A program made the translations under genes and the position numbers. The notes under the pieces are model-generated. The model was not told the origin of the DNA. It worked only from the letters and a program-made list of their open reading frames with translations, and searched no databases. From Colias croceus (taxonomy: Eukaryota; Arthropoda; Insecta; Lepidoptera; Pieridae), in contig NC_059541.1 of NCBI RefSeq assembly GCF_905220415.1, forward strand, positions 1,624,501 to 1,688,500: a stretch of DNA of 64,000 nucleotides. The letters are read 5' to 3'. Below, piece by piece: positions 1 through 15,700 of the stretch. Each line of letters opens with the position of its first letter. Positions within the stretch are counted from its first letter, which is position 1.

Positions 1-540
1 TATTATTAAATTACATTACCCTTAGAAGACACAGAGCTTTAGTTTGAAATAATAGAATTAGTCAAGACTTAGAAATTCCTACTGAAAAGTTATTTATAAG
101 TCGATGAACTGCAAGACGTCAAGATTAGATTTTATAATTTAGTCGTAAAACTTGGCGTTATATGAAAAGTTAAATTGAATTTTAATGTTCAAACTAAAAC
201 TAATGTTAAAATAAAATAAGGCTGACGTCCAACGAAGAACTTATGAATTTTAAACATTTACTTAAATAACGGATTATTTATGTGTTCATGGAAATATAAC
301 TTTATTATCAACAATCGCTACTGTTATAACGAGGAAAGTTTGTGAGGTATGCATGGATGGAGATTTTAGGTTTTAAAAAATTCAGCTGATTAATTTTATC
401 GATGAAATTTAAATGCATAGGAATTTTCGGCTATTATTTAAAGTATCATGAGATAATCTAACTTTTTAAAAGACTTCTATAGCCGGCGTACACCATACCT
501 TTACCATAAAAAAATGTTGTGTGGTTTTATGAAACCACGG

Positions 541-685
541 TAAAAGTGAAACTTTTTTTCACACTATAGACATTTAACTAAAAATTATCGTATTTGTACG
601 ATAATTATCGTACGTATCGTGCGTCACGCGACATGCGCTACACAGACCAAAAAGTTTGAGACGATGTAATAAAAGTTTCACTTTA
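541..685. repeat. Short inverted-repeat element (MITE-like)
   Basis: The ends are inverted copies: TAAAAGTGAAACTTTT on the left and the complement of TTAAAGTGAAACTTTTA on the right, about 145 bp apart. The core AAGTGAAACTT is also the terminus of the four-copy family at 7690, 16571, 32392 and 40932, but the interiors do not match, so membership in that family is only possible. Confidence 0.5.
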
Positions 686-1582
686 ACAATCTAAAGTAAT
701 ATGTATATTATTGTAGCTTCAATAACATCCAAAACAATTATACCCTCGGTTTGCCAGAACCCTAATAGCATTTTGTCTGCAGCCGCCTCATCAAAGATGT
801 GACGCCTGACTGCACTCGCTGTTGCATTCATTGCAAACGATATTTCATATTTCTAGACGTTTCTATGCTTATTGTTTTCTATACTAACGTTCAATTTAGA
901 CTAAAACTAACTATGATAATATAATATATAACTTAATATATAACTAGTGAATATTGTTCATTGTTCATTGGTAAAAACAAATAGCAGAATGTAATTTGAT
1001 GAGTATTGTAGGATGAACTTTTAAATATTGATGCTACATTGAAATCTTATGAATTATGTTATAATTATATTGAAATTAAGTGTATTGCAAATTATATTAG
1101 AATCATCTCTATATCAAGATCTCGTAGGTTCAGTACGAATTTGAAATTCGACGTTTAAATCAATTTGAGGTCTATATTTAAGCAATTATCGCAAAAAATT
1201 TACTAATTTCATGACTATTTCTAAAAACGTAAGTTTCTTGGACTCTAAGGACTTAAATAATTTTTTAAAATCCATATAATAGTTTCTGCATGATTAAATT
1301 GTATTATTACTAACTTCCGTGTTTATATAATGAAAACAATACTTAAATGTAATTAAAACAAGGCCACGGCTGAAAAAACGATTTAATTACTGGCTGGTTA
1401 TTAAATTATTCCTTGTGTTATTGGTGTTTTATTGATTGGGTCATTATGTTATTTAATGTCATCACTTCTGGGGTCTAACATATTAAATACATTTATACAA
1501 TTTTATATTTACTATATTGGCGGTATAACACGGATAAAATATAATCATGAAAAATATAAAAGCCCGTTATATACGTAATAAA

Positions 1583-1803
1583 TCCATACTAATATTATAA
1601 ATGTGAAAGTAACTCTGTCTGTCTGTCTGTCTGTTACTCAATCACGCCTTAACTACTGAACCAATTTGCATGAAATTTGGTATAGAGATAATTTGATACC
1701 CGAGAAAGGACATAGAATAGGTTTTATCCCGGAAATCTCACGGGAACGGGAACTATGCGGGTTTTTTTTGACTGCGCGGACGATGCCGCGAGTGGAAAGC
1801 TAG
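1583..1803 (+). mobile_element. Non-autonomous Helitron (Lep1-like)
   Basis: It starts TCCATACTAATATTATAAAT after an A, carries a (CTGT)n run, and ends with a short GC hairpin and CTAG followed by T. This is the expected 5'-TC...CTRR-3' structure inserted between A and T. Many copies of the same consensus follow in this window. It encodes no protein. Confidence 0.8.
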
Positions 1804-4800
1804 TTATCCATAAATTTACCCATTTTGAGCGTTAGATAAAAAACAAAACTTAATTCTATTTGTAGCTGACGCAAAAGATTTCAAACGTGGCATCGTCGCA
1901 AAAAAGATCAGCAAATATTTTTTAGCAAAAGTAATTTATATTCCACATTTCCATGCATTTCTTAAAACCCTTTGTATTTTCCAACTGAGAAATTCTTTTG
2001 TAATTTTTCTAAAGAATAAGCGAACTTCTTGCGAACGCGAGCGATCCTGAAAATGACTGTCTCGTGTTAATAAGTCGCTACTTTTGAGACAGTTGAGTAT
2101 TTTTGAATTATTAAGTCGACTCAAAACAAAAGTTTTCAATATACTTCAAGTTTAGTTGAAAAAAATTATGCGCCTATACTTAATTATTCCAAAACATTTG
2201 AAGAATTAGAAATAAGAACCATAGCTCGTAAAGACGAACAATAGTATAGAGATGATATTAGGATATGAAGCTAGTTGCTGGCGCGGCGGTGTTCACAGTT
2301 AGTACGATGTTTCACTTTTCAAAGTTCACTAAATTTATCCCTATTTATCTACTTAAATTAGTGCAGATTATAAATATACTATAAAAAATGTGAACAAAAC
2401 GTTTATACAATAGTTACAGACGATCTTAAAAACGCAGTCTAAATCCACAACATATTAAAACGCACAGATTAAAAATGACACCACAAACATGTACAAACGT
2501 CATCCGTGTAATATAAAACTTTTGATCGTCTTAGCACGCGACAAGGCTTTCACGGCTGGGTACAACACAAAGGTGCCATAACGAACAGGAAGCGTGGTCT
2601 CTGAGCACGCGCGGTTTTTTTAACACACGCTGTATAGTCTATCGCGATGCAATTTCTTTTGAACGATGCGCTTTGTTTGGTGCTTTTTTGTTTGTTATTT
2701 ATATATTTATGAAGTTCACGTGTAAAGCACGCGTTCATAGATAAAACAAAAAATGTTATAATTATTAAGTGTATAATATAATAGTATAAATTTTACAACT
2801 CAGATATCAAAATTTTAATCTCGATTCTAAATATATTATATAAAATATAAAGTTTTTTTGTTTCATTAAAATTTTGTATTTTATGTGCTTGGACCATAAA
2901 AAATGCAAAATATGACGCGTGTCACTAATTTGCTCACTTATATACTACATATAACCTAATATAACCTCTACAAAACACTTAATAAATTCCTATAAAAACT
3001 TTCAACTCATCCACAATTACTTCCTCAATTATAAATTTAAAAATTCTTATCGCACAGTGAGTGCACAGCCTTAAAACAATATGGCACCCTTCTATTTTTC
3101 TTATTATCAACGGTTTGCCAGCTAAGTGGAACGACTGCGCACGCGTCTTCGTTCCGCTCGCGATTTTGAAACACATGTCATATTGCGATCTCGCTCTTAC
3201 ACATGCACTACCATTGCTAATACATGCACTGTCCTTGTCACACATGGCTTGAAATTATGAAGCGTCTCGATCTTTGTATTGATAATAAGCTTGTGGTTTA
3301 GAATAAGGTTGAATATGTACAGAATATAAAATATATGTACGGTTTCTACTAATTATATAATAACGTTATAACAGTTTATAATCTAATTCTAATGTTATTA
3401 TTTAACGGTACGGTACCTTGACCTGATAGAACCCAAAATCAACCTGTATAATTAAAACTAACGTCCCCTTGTGGGGTGTGGAGCAGATGCATTTCACATC
3501 TGTTTCACTTATCAATATTCTAGGTTATAAGTAGATAGGTTCTCTAAGACAGATCGAAATATTTTTATCTAGGTATATGTTAAGCCGGACGATCCACATT
3601 TGGTCATAGGCAACACTATAGGTGAATAGATTTACTTTTCTCTAATTGCCTGGTAGATACAACTGCACAGCGATAAGGCTGCACATGTGCTATATCACTA
3701 TAGTATTATATTGTTTCTTTGTATGTATTTTGTTGTATTACAATAAAGTGTGGAATGATAAATACTTATAAGGTTGCCATAACAAACTTCTACCAAGGGG
3801 TAAACATCCGTGGTTACTGTATGTTTTATAAAAAGTTGGTAATGAAGTTATCTCACGGGAGGAAGTTCTGAGGATGTGGGCTTCCGACTCCTGCGCATAT
3901 TTTACGAAATACGATGAATGTGGAGAAAAAACATGCTGATACTGATCCTGTTAGAGGATGTGGTTAGGTTTTTTGGGTTCTTCTTAAAGTCTGGTTTGTA
4001 GATCCCGTAGTGCCTTTTATTTTATAAATACTACTGTCCTATAGCTTAAGACACAATCTACATGAAACGAAATCGTTAATGATGATCATTTAAAAATAAT
4101 TCATGAACCGAAACCTAACATTTCATATATTTTATACAAAATAGAACAATACGCAAATTAAACTATTCATTTTTTACAATGATAGGGAATCAAACTACAA
4201 AGTTTAAAAGTAAAAACTGCACCGGTACCATATTGCAGACACAAACAGGCAGTGAGTTATGATTGCGCCGGCGCAACGAGGGTGTGCGGCGAAGCGTGCC
4301 GTGCGATATACCTCCAACACAGGTGTTTCTAACCAACTTAAAAAACTTGTTATCAATGTTGAATGCTTTGTTGATAACTGGCTGCTACTCACGGTTTTCC
4401 CGCCGACAATAATTAAAAAATGGATAAGGCAATTACAACCATTATCGTTTCATTAAAAAAAGTTTGAGTGTCTAAATCGGAGATTCGAGATCGTGCTTCG
4501 AAACAGCACATATTTAATATAATTTTCTAATTATCTTTAATATTTAAACTATGTAGTAACTTACTTATACACAGTACTGTTTATTTCTGGTACAAATTTC
4601 GCATTTTTGTTCTTGTTGAATAATTACTATTTTCAACCTCAACCGTAATCTCCTACAAAATTGAACGTTACCATTCCAATGTTCTTTTAAAGAAAAAATA
4701 AAAGCGCCAGCACATTTGAAATTTGCGGCATTATTGTAATCAGAAGCGGAACTAACACACAGGAAAGTTGCAAACATATCGCAATCTAGCAGGAATATTA

Positions 4801-5755
4801 TCCAAGTTACCCACCATGACTATGAGAATGCTAATGTTTCGTACAACCCACAATTTTAAAGATACGCTGGTTATTTCTAATTTAGTCATCACAAACTGAA
4901 GGCTTCAACTATTAAAGTTGGTCAGTCAGCTCATACAAGAGTGTACTCTCCATTAAGGACAAAGTAGTATTAGTAAGTATTAATCTAGGTAAAATATTCA
5001 AATACCCGTATATGTTACAGTCACACCAGGAATACCATAACGACATACAGAATATGCATAGGTGTAAAAATAATTGAAAAAGCTGATAGTACAAATTATA
5101 GTAGAATGTATAGGTATATTCTGGTGGCCAAGTACAAAGTATCTAATAACTACGGGAAAATTAAGCTACAATGCAAATTTTTCACATTTCACAATATAAA
5201 AAGCAAACAAACCCCGAATAAAATAACAACAGAACCCCTAATTCCGCATTTCAAATCCGAAAGCAATTATCTCTAGACAGACCTCATCTCTTTAGATTTG
5301 ACGACAAAAAATATAACCATTCAAATTTATTTGATAAGAACCTCAGAACAACTCCATCTGGTTTCAATAATGATGTTTTCGGCCGAACGGGTACCTAATA
5401 TGCCCTAAAGGATACACCTTCAATTTCATGCCGGATTATTGTGGGAAAAATGAAAAAGGTTGGCAGCGTGATTTACATAGGTATACCGAGGTGCAAATGA
5501 CTGCTATTTCTCTTTTCCGAGCCTATTTATATTGGATTGGTGATTTATAATGGACTTTAGGGTCAGTTTTAACAGTAGTGGGCGAGCTGTTCTGAATCAA
5601 ATTGGGTTTTTACCGTTGGGATAAATCTTTTGAGAATGTTTAGAATATTGAAAGTAAAATATTTTCTATTTGTTGACTCAATTTGAATACACGTGATAGA
5701 TGTGACGTTAAGTATGTTCACGATTGTTTCCTACATTACTATCTAAATATTTATT

Positions 5756-5902
5756 AAGCTATTGCATAGCTTCTATCGCGGGCCTTGAGCGCGGGGACCG
5801 AATCCAGAAATTGCGTAACGAAAATCCGACAGGCACGGAGGTGTGGCTTGAAGGCATGCTATGCAATAGCTTTACCGCGGCAGTCCCCGAGTGCCACACG
5901 TA
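5756..5902 (+). repeat. Dispersed ~150-bp repeat, copy 1 of 4
   Basis: It begins AAGCTATTGCATAGC and carries the inverse GCTATGCAATAGCTT about 115 bp later, followed by a GC-rich tail ending in GTGCCACACG. Close copies are at 53852-54010 and 59527-59652 (both reverse) and 60870-61030 (same strand). It is much more GC-rich than its surroundings. The family is not one I can name; an RNA-derived SINE or a foldback element both fit. Confidence 0.65.
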
Positions 5903-6735
5903 TTTTTTTTTGTAAGATAGTTCTTAATGTGTTTCAAAAACTCGCTACAGAACCTTAAAATACGGCAACCTCTCATCCTCTTACATTGTAAAACATTTAA
6001 AAACAAAACGCAAACCCAATTCAAATTGCTTTGTTAAAAACAAGTGATCGCTAAGCTTTCCCAAATTCCATATTCATTTCTCATTCAAATAAAATCCAAG
6101 GAAATTTTCCTTTTTTGTAAGAATTAATTTTTTTTCGTTTAACTAAACTCGTTGACGTTTATTCTGCTAAACTTTTCAATTACTTGATGTCCCAAAGGCC
6201 TATGACGGTTATACATCCCAATTTCTTTTCGTCGTTCCGAATCGACTTATTTACTTTGTATTCAAGCCATAATTACGTATGGCCTTTTCTTTTTCTGTTT
6301 ATTATTTTCATAAGCCTCAAATCATGTTGTTTTACATGCAAGGTCGTTCGTTGTTTATCGAAAATCAGAAATATTATTTTGAAAACTTTTTTGTATTTCG
6401 GACTCATAATATTATAATGAAATTAAAATAATTATAGATATAGTAGGTAAAACAAAGTACGAATTATAATATTATACTCATTCCTCATATAACATACGTA
6501 TGGGTGTAAATGTACTAAATAGATTTTTAATAAATACACGCATACATAATTGTCAAAACTATCCTCAATTAATAATAATATTTTCTATGTTTACTTATCT
6601 ATGTTAATAGTAATTCAATAATTGTGTTAATACATATTAAAAATACGGCTGCTGCTCCTCCTTTTTACAAGAATAATATATTGTGATAAATGTTTATTAT
6701 ATAACATATTATAATGATAACAAACATGGTTACAG

Positions 6736-9700
6736 ACGTCCAATCCGTTCGTATAATCAACATGCGGGTACCAGAAGTCCTCCAGTACGGCACCAGAGAC
6801 ACAATCACGCTTGACTGCGATTACGTCACCGCCAACGTCACGGGGTTGGTCGTCAAGTGGTTCTTCAATGAGCGGTCGCATCCCGTGTATCAATGGATCC
6901 CCCCGCAGAGGCCGCAAGCGTTGGGGGTGCTGAAAAATAAGGTAAAATATTATAATATATTAATTTACTGATTAATTAAGGTGATAATCTCGTACGATGT
7001 ATGTAATGTGATACATATTATATAAAAGTCGTAATAACTTTTTTACGTAAATTCTATTACGTCAATGCGTGGTAGGTAGAAGAATATAGGTAATATAAAC
7101 ATGTATATGTAATATGTATAATAGATAATATAAACATAATAAAATGTTGAGTAAAATTCATGAAGCTTATTGGGTCGTATTAATAAGTACGTTGTGTCCA
7201 ATTGATTTAATTTCAATTAGAAATAACATTAAAAGTTAATGAAAGGTTTCTTCCTCTTTTTAGCTAGTTTCAATTTGTATAAAAACGCTCACTTGGTAAC
7301 AAGTAATTGACGTTTATAAAAAAAACACAAATAAGTAACATTTGCTAGATAAATTGAAAACGATACATAAATTAATAATGTCTATCTATCCTGAACGTAT
7401 TTTAATGAATTATTTAATGTCCTGGAAATTAGTTTCATCATAAAATAACAATACAAAATATGACCTTTAAATTTAATATGTACAAAGAAAAACCAAACTA
7501 ATCAGTCTTACACTACCTTCCAGGTGGACCTCTCTTTCAAGATCTCTAACAACCCGTACACCCAACACAGGGCGCTACGAATTATTGAACCCAGTACCGA
7601 ATTAACTGGGAACTACACCTGCGTTGTCTCCACATTCCTGGCTGAAGATGAGAGGACGAAGCCTATGACTATATTCGGTTAGTATTTATTGAAGTGAAAC
7701 TTCTTAAGGCGCGTTGAGAGTAAAATTTCAAGGCCGCGTCATGGCAATACTGTCATGAAGTAAGGCGACGATTTTGTATCTTTTAAACTTGACAAAGAAG
7801 TTTCATTTCTGACACGTTTGCTCGGCACACCCGCTCTTTTTTACTTAAACATATATTGCTGCAACTATTAATTTAGATTTACTATACAAAATTCTAAAGA
7901 TAAAAAACTTTTTCGTCCACAATATAAATAATAGGAGAATAATTATTAAAGGTTAATTTTAAAGACGCAAAAGTTAATCTTATAATATAAAAATGAATCT
8001 CAAAATGTGTTGGTAAGCGCATAACTTGAGAACGGCTTAACCGATTTCGTTAATTCTTTTTTTATAATATTCCTTGAAGTTCGAGGATGGTTCTTATGTA
8101 GAGAAAACGTGAATATGTACCACGGGCGAAGCCGGGGCGGACCGCTAGTTTGTTATAAAATTACATTTTCATTACACATACTAATACTAATTCAAAACGA
8201 TTCTGTTAAATATTATGTTCCCTATATTCAAAGAAAACGTGTAAATTCCAAGATAAATCACGTTCAGCTAAATGAAATGCACAAGCCTCGTAACATTTTT
8301 TTTTTTCAATTCCGTTAAATTGACTTGCCAGTTGCCAACTAATCTTACATACAATATTATGCAAATAGCTTTGTAAACAACGTAACGAGACTCCGAGCAA
8401 AGTAATTTCCTCTTAATCTCTACATGTCACTCTACTTTATTTAATATTATAATTTTCCTCCTTTCAAGTAATAATATTAACGTAGACTTGAAGTTATCGC
8501 ATTATAATATTCATTAGAAGAGAGAGAATTTGTTTATGGTTCTAGGTATTGTTTTTTCGTACTAAAATGTGTGTTAAGATCACATAGATTCATTGAAAAT
8601 TCATGAACTAAAGAGACATTCATAGGTTTCAACGATTGACGGTGAATATTCTGTAACCAGTGTGTGTAACTGTGTACCTTTATACAAAGAATCGCAATAA
8701 GAAAAAATGATGACTTTTAAATTATCGTAATATATATATAAGCTTGAAAGTGTATTATTTTAATTTTTTTTCTATAACCTTTCAACGCAATCGTATAGAT
8801 ATTTTTCTGACATAACCGTATTTGATGTTTTTCAGCGACATTGATTTACAAATTAAAAACTAATATTATGAATATAGAAAAAAAGTACAATAAAAATACA
8901 ATAAAACCTAAGTAAGTACAATTTTTCAAATCAATAATATTAGTCAAATTTTACCCTAAAAAGAATTCATACACATAAATAAACGGTGCTTAGTTATAAA
9001 ATAAAGAGCCCTATATCAAAAGAATACAACCAGAATTAATAGAGCAGATGAATGAGTATGTAGGCAATAGAAAGGAAACAGGCTAATGGAATACAAATGA
9101 CCGTTTTGCTTATACCGTAAAATCCATCAATATTTGAAGCAACAAGATATGGGCCAAAGATAATTGTGGAATGGATGTGACACATAACTTTATATCTACA
9201 GGGGCCGTATTATGATATCTTATTTCCAGACAATCAACGCTGTGAATTGAACTGACTGGCAAATTCATAATATTATATATTATGTTACAGTCAAAACCCT
9301 TAACCAGTCAAAGACGTTATTGACAGGTAAAATTAGTCAATAAAGTTATTGACTGAAGGTGTCGGTCAGAACCCTTATTGACTGATTTTATCTGATTTTG
9401 ACCGATGCCCAATAACGTAATTGACTAATTTTACGGGTCAATAAGGTCAACAGACTGGTGAAGGGTTTTTACTGTAACATATATACGCAATAACTAGCTA
9501 TAGGTAGTTAAAAAAGCGAAAACTGTCTGGACAAAAGAGGTCAATACGGCCCCAGAAAAGTTTTCGGGAATTTGATTCTAATGATTAATTCCTATGAGCC
9601 AGTTTACCTGCTGAAATCACTGAGAGCTAATGAAACCACTGATGACCATTTAACTGATAGTTAAGCAAAGCAGAACATACCCACAAGTGGGTATAAAGTA

Positions 9701-12700
9701 AAGTGTCGGTTTTCATGGACATAGTGAGAAAACTCAGTCTATTGGTAACCGTAACAAAGATTTTACATCATAGTTTACAATTCAAAACATTCATCGTAAT
9801 TATTATCTAAAATACAATAACTGTGTCATCATTTATTCCCATTTAAGTATTATCTTTACGTTGAGCATTCTGTTGCAAATAATGCAAATCAAACAACATT
9901 AGCGATTGCAAAATAAAAGTTATTGCAACTATTAATAAAAAATCGGTTGTAAAATCGAAAATTCCAGAACATTATCTATCTACGTTCCACCTGCGGGTCT
10001 CCATTACAGTTTGCGTGTCCCAAACGTTGTTGTTTAGAAAACATGCTCGTTTGTAGCTGCAATTCGACGACATCTATATTACAACCTTACATTATCATCG
10101 CGTAGTTTCTACTAGGTTTGTAATCTATACTAATACTAGCTCAACGACCGCGGCTTCGCCCGCTTTGTCTAAATAAATTATATACTAAAACCTCCCTCTT
10201 GAATCACTCTATCTATTAAAAAAACCGCAACAAAATCCGTTGCGTACTTTCAAAGATTTAAGCATACAAAGGGATATAGGAACATAGGACAGAGAAAGCG
10301 ACTTCGTTTTATACTATGTAGTGATAAGGAAGCTGAAGAGTTTGTTTGCTTGATCGCGATATTTTCAGGAACCACGCATCCGATTTGAAAAAATATTTGA
10401 CTGTTTTCTGTTATTTTTCCGAACCACCGCGAGTTGCAGCTAGTAAATGATATTTTGTAGAACTTTATGAAGATCATACTTTTGTTTTCTATGGTTTAAT
10501 TGACAGAAAATAAAGTTTATATCAATGCCAATAGAAAAGTTAGGTAGGTTATCTGTTCAACATTAAAATTTAGTTCACCAAACTTCTTATTTCACAAACA
10601 ATTACGGCTTTTGTAAAGTTCTGACCTTTGCTTTGACCACATATTATTATGATAGTTTGAAAACTTTTAAACAATAATTGACAGATAACGTTAATACTAA
10701 ATGCTCTATACTAAACGATGAACTAAATATTGAAACGCTTAAAGCGCGTCACACACGGTGAAGATACTATAATATTTTCACTACTTATTATTATTAGAGA
10801 TATTATATTATTACTATAATATCTCTCACGCGTCCTACTATTAAATACAGATTTAGTTACGCGCGAATAACGTGCGTAGGACGTGCGAAGGTTGATACTC
10901 TAATATAAAACGTTATAGTATCTTAAGGTATCCGGTATCAGCGTTCTGATCATCATTTTTCTTTTTGTCATTGCGTACTAAGACCCCTGTAGAACCGCCA
11001 TCCTGTTACAAAAGACCCGAAATTTTGTGGGTATATAGAACAAAGGTAGGTAGATTAAATTGCAGACATTTGACATCCGAAATACTTCCCTACCAATCCT
11101 TTGAGGTAAAGCAATAGTTATACAATCTTGTTCTGTACACCTCAAAAGCGTTTAATTTCATAAGTATTTACGACAATTGTGAATTGTGGAGTCGGTTAAG
11201 AATCTAGAATTCCAGGAGGGAAAATATTTAAGTAAAATTAGTCTATATCTGTTATATTTCAGTAGGTACTTAAATTAACAATTTCTATCAGTGTCATAGC
11301 TATAGAATTATGTTTTAAATAAAAATTTAATTTATACTTGTCAGATGTTCTAGTGAATAAAAACGTACATAGATCTGTTTCTTCCATGAGCAAACGTTCA
11401 CATATTATGACAAAGAATGACCCTTTTATAGAAAGATTAGAACAAATTCCATCTAAGACTTGTTCTTAAGTTTACTTAGTCCCAGACTCGCAACCGAATG
11501 ATTAAGATCCAGATCCCGCCTCTATTTTTTCTGTCGTAGTACTTAAAGTTTCAGGCCATATGTCACAGTCATCTGGTTGAATCTGTTATTGGATTGAATG
11601 ACTAGCGTGTTCATTGAATGACGACATTTAATTTAATGACCAGAGGATTGTTTAACGTTCAAGGTCTTGTATGTAGTTGTACATTGAGTGACTTTAATCA
11701 ACCTTTGGCCTAGTCATTTAATTAAATTTCGACATTCAATGAACGCGCTAGTCATTCACCTATTACGCTCAGTGACATATAAAATAGTGATGGCGTGAGC
11801 ACAAACTTTTATATGATAATCGTATTGATTTTTAACATGGCTGTCGTCTATTTACACTCATATTATTTCCCGATCGAATGAGCAAATGTCATGTAAATCG
11901 ATTCAACATTCGTGACGTGACAACATCGTTTTGTAAAAAGCGGTGTTTGAACGATAACATAAATAAAAGAGACTATTTTATCACTATAGTAAACGTCAAA
12001 TAACTTGTGATAAATGAGAAGTATTTTTTTACATAATATACAAAATTAAATAATACTAATATTATAAATGCGAAAGTAACTCTGTCTGTCTGTCTGTTAC
12101 TCACTGAACCAATTTGCATGAAATTTGGTATAGAGATATTTTGATACCCGAGAAAGGACATCCCTACATACTGGCTGGCTTTTTGACCTGGCTACTTTTT
12201 ATCCCGGGAAAATGACGCAATCCCTGAAATCCCACGGGAACGGGAACTATGCGGGTTTTTCTTTACCTGCGCGGGCGAAGCCGCGGGCGGAAACCTAGTA
12301 TGTTATAAATAAAATATATTTATTCAATTATACTTCTTAAATCAAGCGCTTTGAAATGTTAGAACTTATAGATTTTAAATTATCACCGATTTAAAAGGCC
12401 TCTTCCTATTTAAACCTTGATTTCTATAATATCAAAATATTAGGTTTCCTATAGTTGATAGCACATAATATAGAAATTCTCATACAATTTAATTTCTTCT
12501 GTTTCAGTACCAGAAAAAAGATTCGACATGATCATGGACAGACTGAATGACGGCTACTTGAATATTATATGTTCTGTGGAAGGAGTCTTCCCGAAACCAG
12601 AGCTGGTCATCTTGGCGGGAAACAGGTACCTAAATATTATATTTTTGTCCTATTCAAAATAATAGAAATGCTAAATCGCAAAACTCGAGAACGGCTGATT

Positions 12701-15700
12701 CGAAGTAAATATGTACCACGAGCGAAGCCGGGGCGGGCCCCTAGTTAAAAATAAAACGACAAAACCACAAAACAGTATTTTAAGTGTGTATTGTGTTTAG
12801 AAAAAGTTTCTGTATCAAACTTCGCGCACTTTTTTTGTTTGTTTCTAATTCATAATCACCATCTCTATATATCTTCCCATAAAAATAATGTCAACCGATA
12901 AAACAGATAATAATTCAATAAATTTTTAATTTCCATTGCACGCCATGTTCATAACATTAAGTATTAAATTATAATCATATAATGAAACACTGGAAACGTT
13001 AATGTTAACAATACTGTAGTTCATCATGTGATATTTTCATTATCGGACAAGCACTCGGTTTATTAAGTCATGAACAATAATTATATTAATAAATTGTTTT
13101 ATCGAAATATGTACTTCATGTACAAGCTTTAGTGAATCAAAATCGAATTTAATTCATTGACATTCAGTTTTAATTTATTAAAATAAACTGCTGCAACCAC
13201 GCATGTAGAATCTATTTCACAGACGTTTATCATTTAATTTGTGAATCTTTTAAACGTATTCTCCCTCCGTATCTATTAATTCCTTCCTTATTTCTTCCAT
13301 TTTGCTCTTTATTGTTTTATTTTTATTCTATTTTTCACTACATTATCATCAATAACGAACATCTGAAATAAATATAATTGAAAATTTACTAATTCATAAG
13401 CTCATTTAGCAACAAATCGCTCTCAGGTAACTTGCAAACATAATATTAACCCAGTAATAAGATCTAAGAAGCCTTGAAAATTACTGCAACACTAATTAGC
13501 GCCTTGAAGTTTCGCACTAATATCCTTATTTACTTGGAAAGCTTAAGTTATACGTGTTAATAAAGTAAAAATCAATCTATTTATTTTCCACTTTCACACT
13601 TCGCCTATGATATTGTTATAAGCAATCGAGTTTTCTTTTTTGTACAAACAATAAGCTTAATATTAAAATTAAAAAACTTTGTAATTGAATAAAGAACCTT
13701 ATTTTATGATGAACTTTTTAAACTCATTCATGTAGGTTCAATAGAATTTAACGAACGATGTAACGAAAATCACGTTAAAAGATCTACCTTTCGAGTTCCT
13801 CACTAATTCAACTAAGTAGAACATTTCCAATAGCTAGGACAGTCATAAGCTACAAAGACTATCATGTAATCGAGCTTGAGTTAGAATCCTGAAATTCATA
13901 TCACAGAGCCTTAGAAGCCTCGTTTGAACTCACGCACTCACTAGCTCATCCACTGGCTCTCTAACTCGCTCGATTACACAAGAGCCAGTCCAAAAGCCAA
14001 GCAGTTGGATATTCGAGTATATCCTTCCGTAATCGCAGCCGATATTCATTGATTCTAACAAGCCGTTAGTGCAGCCAACATCTTGGAAACTTGCGAAGTC
14101 CAAATCGCAGCGAATAATACGAAACACTGTACGTTCCTTCGTCTTGATACATACAGGTCTAATGGGTTAACTAGTACCGTTGATTATTTATAATATTAAT
14201 GAAGAATTTCAATTGCTTTGATTATTACCTTTTACAATTTAAGATGGTTAATTTTAATCGATGTTTCAACATAATATCACAAACATAAGTGATACTTTTT
14301 ATTATTTAGATATATTAAGTAAACTATTTTTAAACTATCTTTGTATTCATGTTCAATTAATAAGACAAAAAACGCTGCATCACATTAAGGAACAAGGAGT
14401 TCTTTAAAATGTCACCAAATTAAATTAAATTTTTTAAAATCTTATAATTAAAAATGTGTTTAAAACGAAGCATATACAAACCTTATAACAAAATAGTCAA
14501 AGAGCCAACAAAACATAGCCTTTCATAACGTCCCAGAATAAATTCGACTCACAGAATGTTCCCTGTTCCTGTATGTTCCCAAACTCAGAGTTTTAGTCTA
14601 AATAATTCGGATTGCAAGTTGGCTAAGTCCGACATCTTGTACGGCACTCGACGTCGAATCTGTTCGCCCGGCAGGTATTCTATGCTAATCCTTGTGTTTA
14701 ACTGAGGATAAGTCCTTATTGAGATCCGTATTATAGATATTGTCTACTATCATTGAAAAATATATGTATAAATAATATTTATTTTTTCTTGTTTAAAATA
14801 GATAAATGTCATTATTAATAATTTTGTACTAATGTGTACTTTTCGGAGATGATGATGAGTCCTATGTTATACATACAGTTTCATAGATTCTTTTCTACTA
14901 CCCTGAAACTTTTGGATTAACCTTAAACATGAAATAAAAGTATAGTTAAAAAGTTATTAATTGTGTAATATATGTATTAACGCATTGGTGTACATATACC
15001 GTGATGTCCAGTCCAGAGCTACCATACCAAAAAAAAAATTACTAAAAATAAAAGTATTATAATTTCTGTTCATCTCTAAAGAAGTTTTCACTTAAAAACC
15101 TATGTAAATTAATTTAATTACAGGCCATTAAACGCGAAATCCTCTCTGAACCTAATCGAGGGTCGCTACACGGCTCTGACCAGCGCCGTGGTGAAGATCC
15201 AGCACTTACCACCCACTGTGGAAATATTGTGCGACATGCAGGTGCCGCTCGCTAACTATTATAGCAGGAAACGGGATATATTTTATAGAGGTATGTATTA
15301 ATTTATTGTTTTACTCGTAGATAGAGGGATATTATGATGAATGCTATAAAATACGAGTAAATCTATACATATAATAAATCTGTAGAAGGGTCAATTCTGT
15401 ACATTGAAAATATTTTAAAAATAAATAGCAGGGGGTGTTACTGGATCGATACCAAGCCCAAATATGTGATTAAAAAAATTTTTGTCTGTCTGTCTGTCTG
15501 TCTGTATGTTCAGGCATCACGTGAAAACTAACGGTTCGATTTCGATGAAACTTGGTATAATTATACCTTATTATCCTGGGCATAAAATAGGATACTTTTT
15601 ATCCCGGAAAAATACGTAGAAAAAAAAATCTTAATTTTTCCGCAAGGACGGAGTCGCGGGCGGAAGCTAGTAAGTAATAATTTGTATTGACATTTAAGAT

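Larger units (their letters stand above)
1..6735. other. Gene-free 5' flank of the Ig gene
   Basis: AT-rich sequence with no exon I can defend. It holds the inverted-repeat element at 541-685, a Helitron at 1583-1803 and a dispersed repeat at 5756-5902. Around 3471-3530 there is a weak match, in reverse orientation, to the tail of the SINE at 40630-40800 (shared core ATCTGTTTCACT). Short GC-richer patches at 2560-2640, 3120-3240 and 4205-4330 do not make convincing coding frames. The first exon of the Ig gene (signal peptide) must lie here or further upstream. Confidence 0.6.

Noticed and set aside
2265..2300. ATG with a hydrophobic start (MKLVAGAAVFT) and a GTTAGT as the missing first exon of the Ig gene
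   Set aside because: It ends in phase 0, but the 6736 exon needs a phase-1 donor; joining them gives an early stop.
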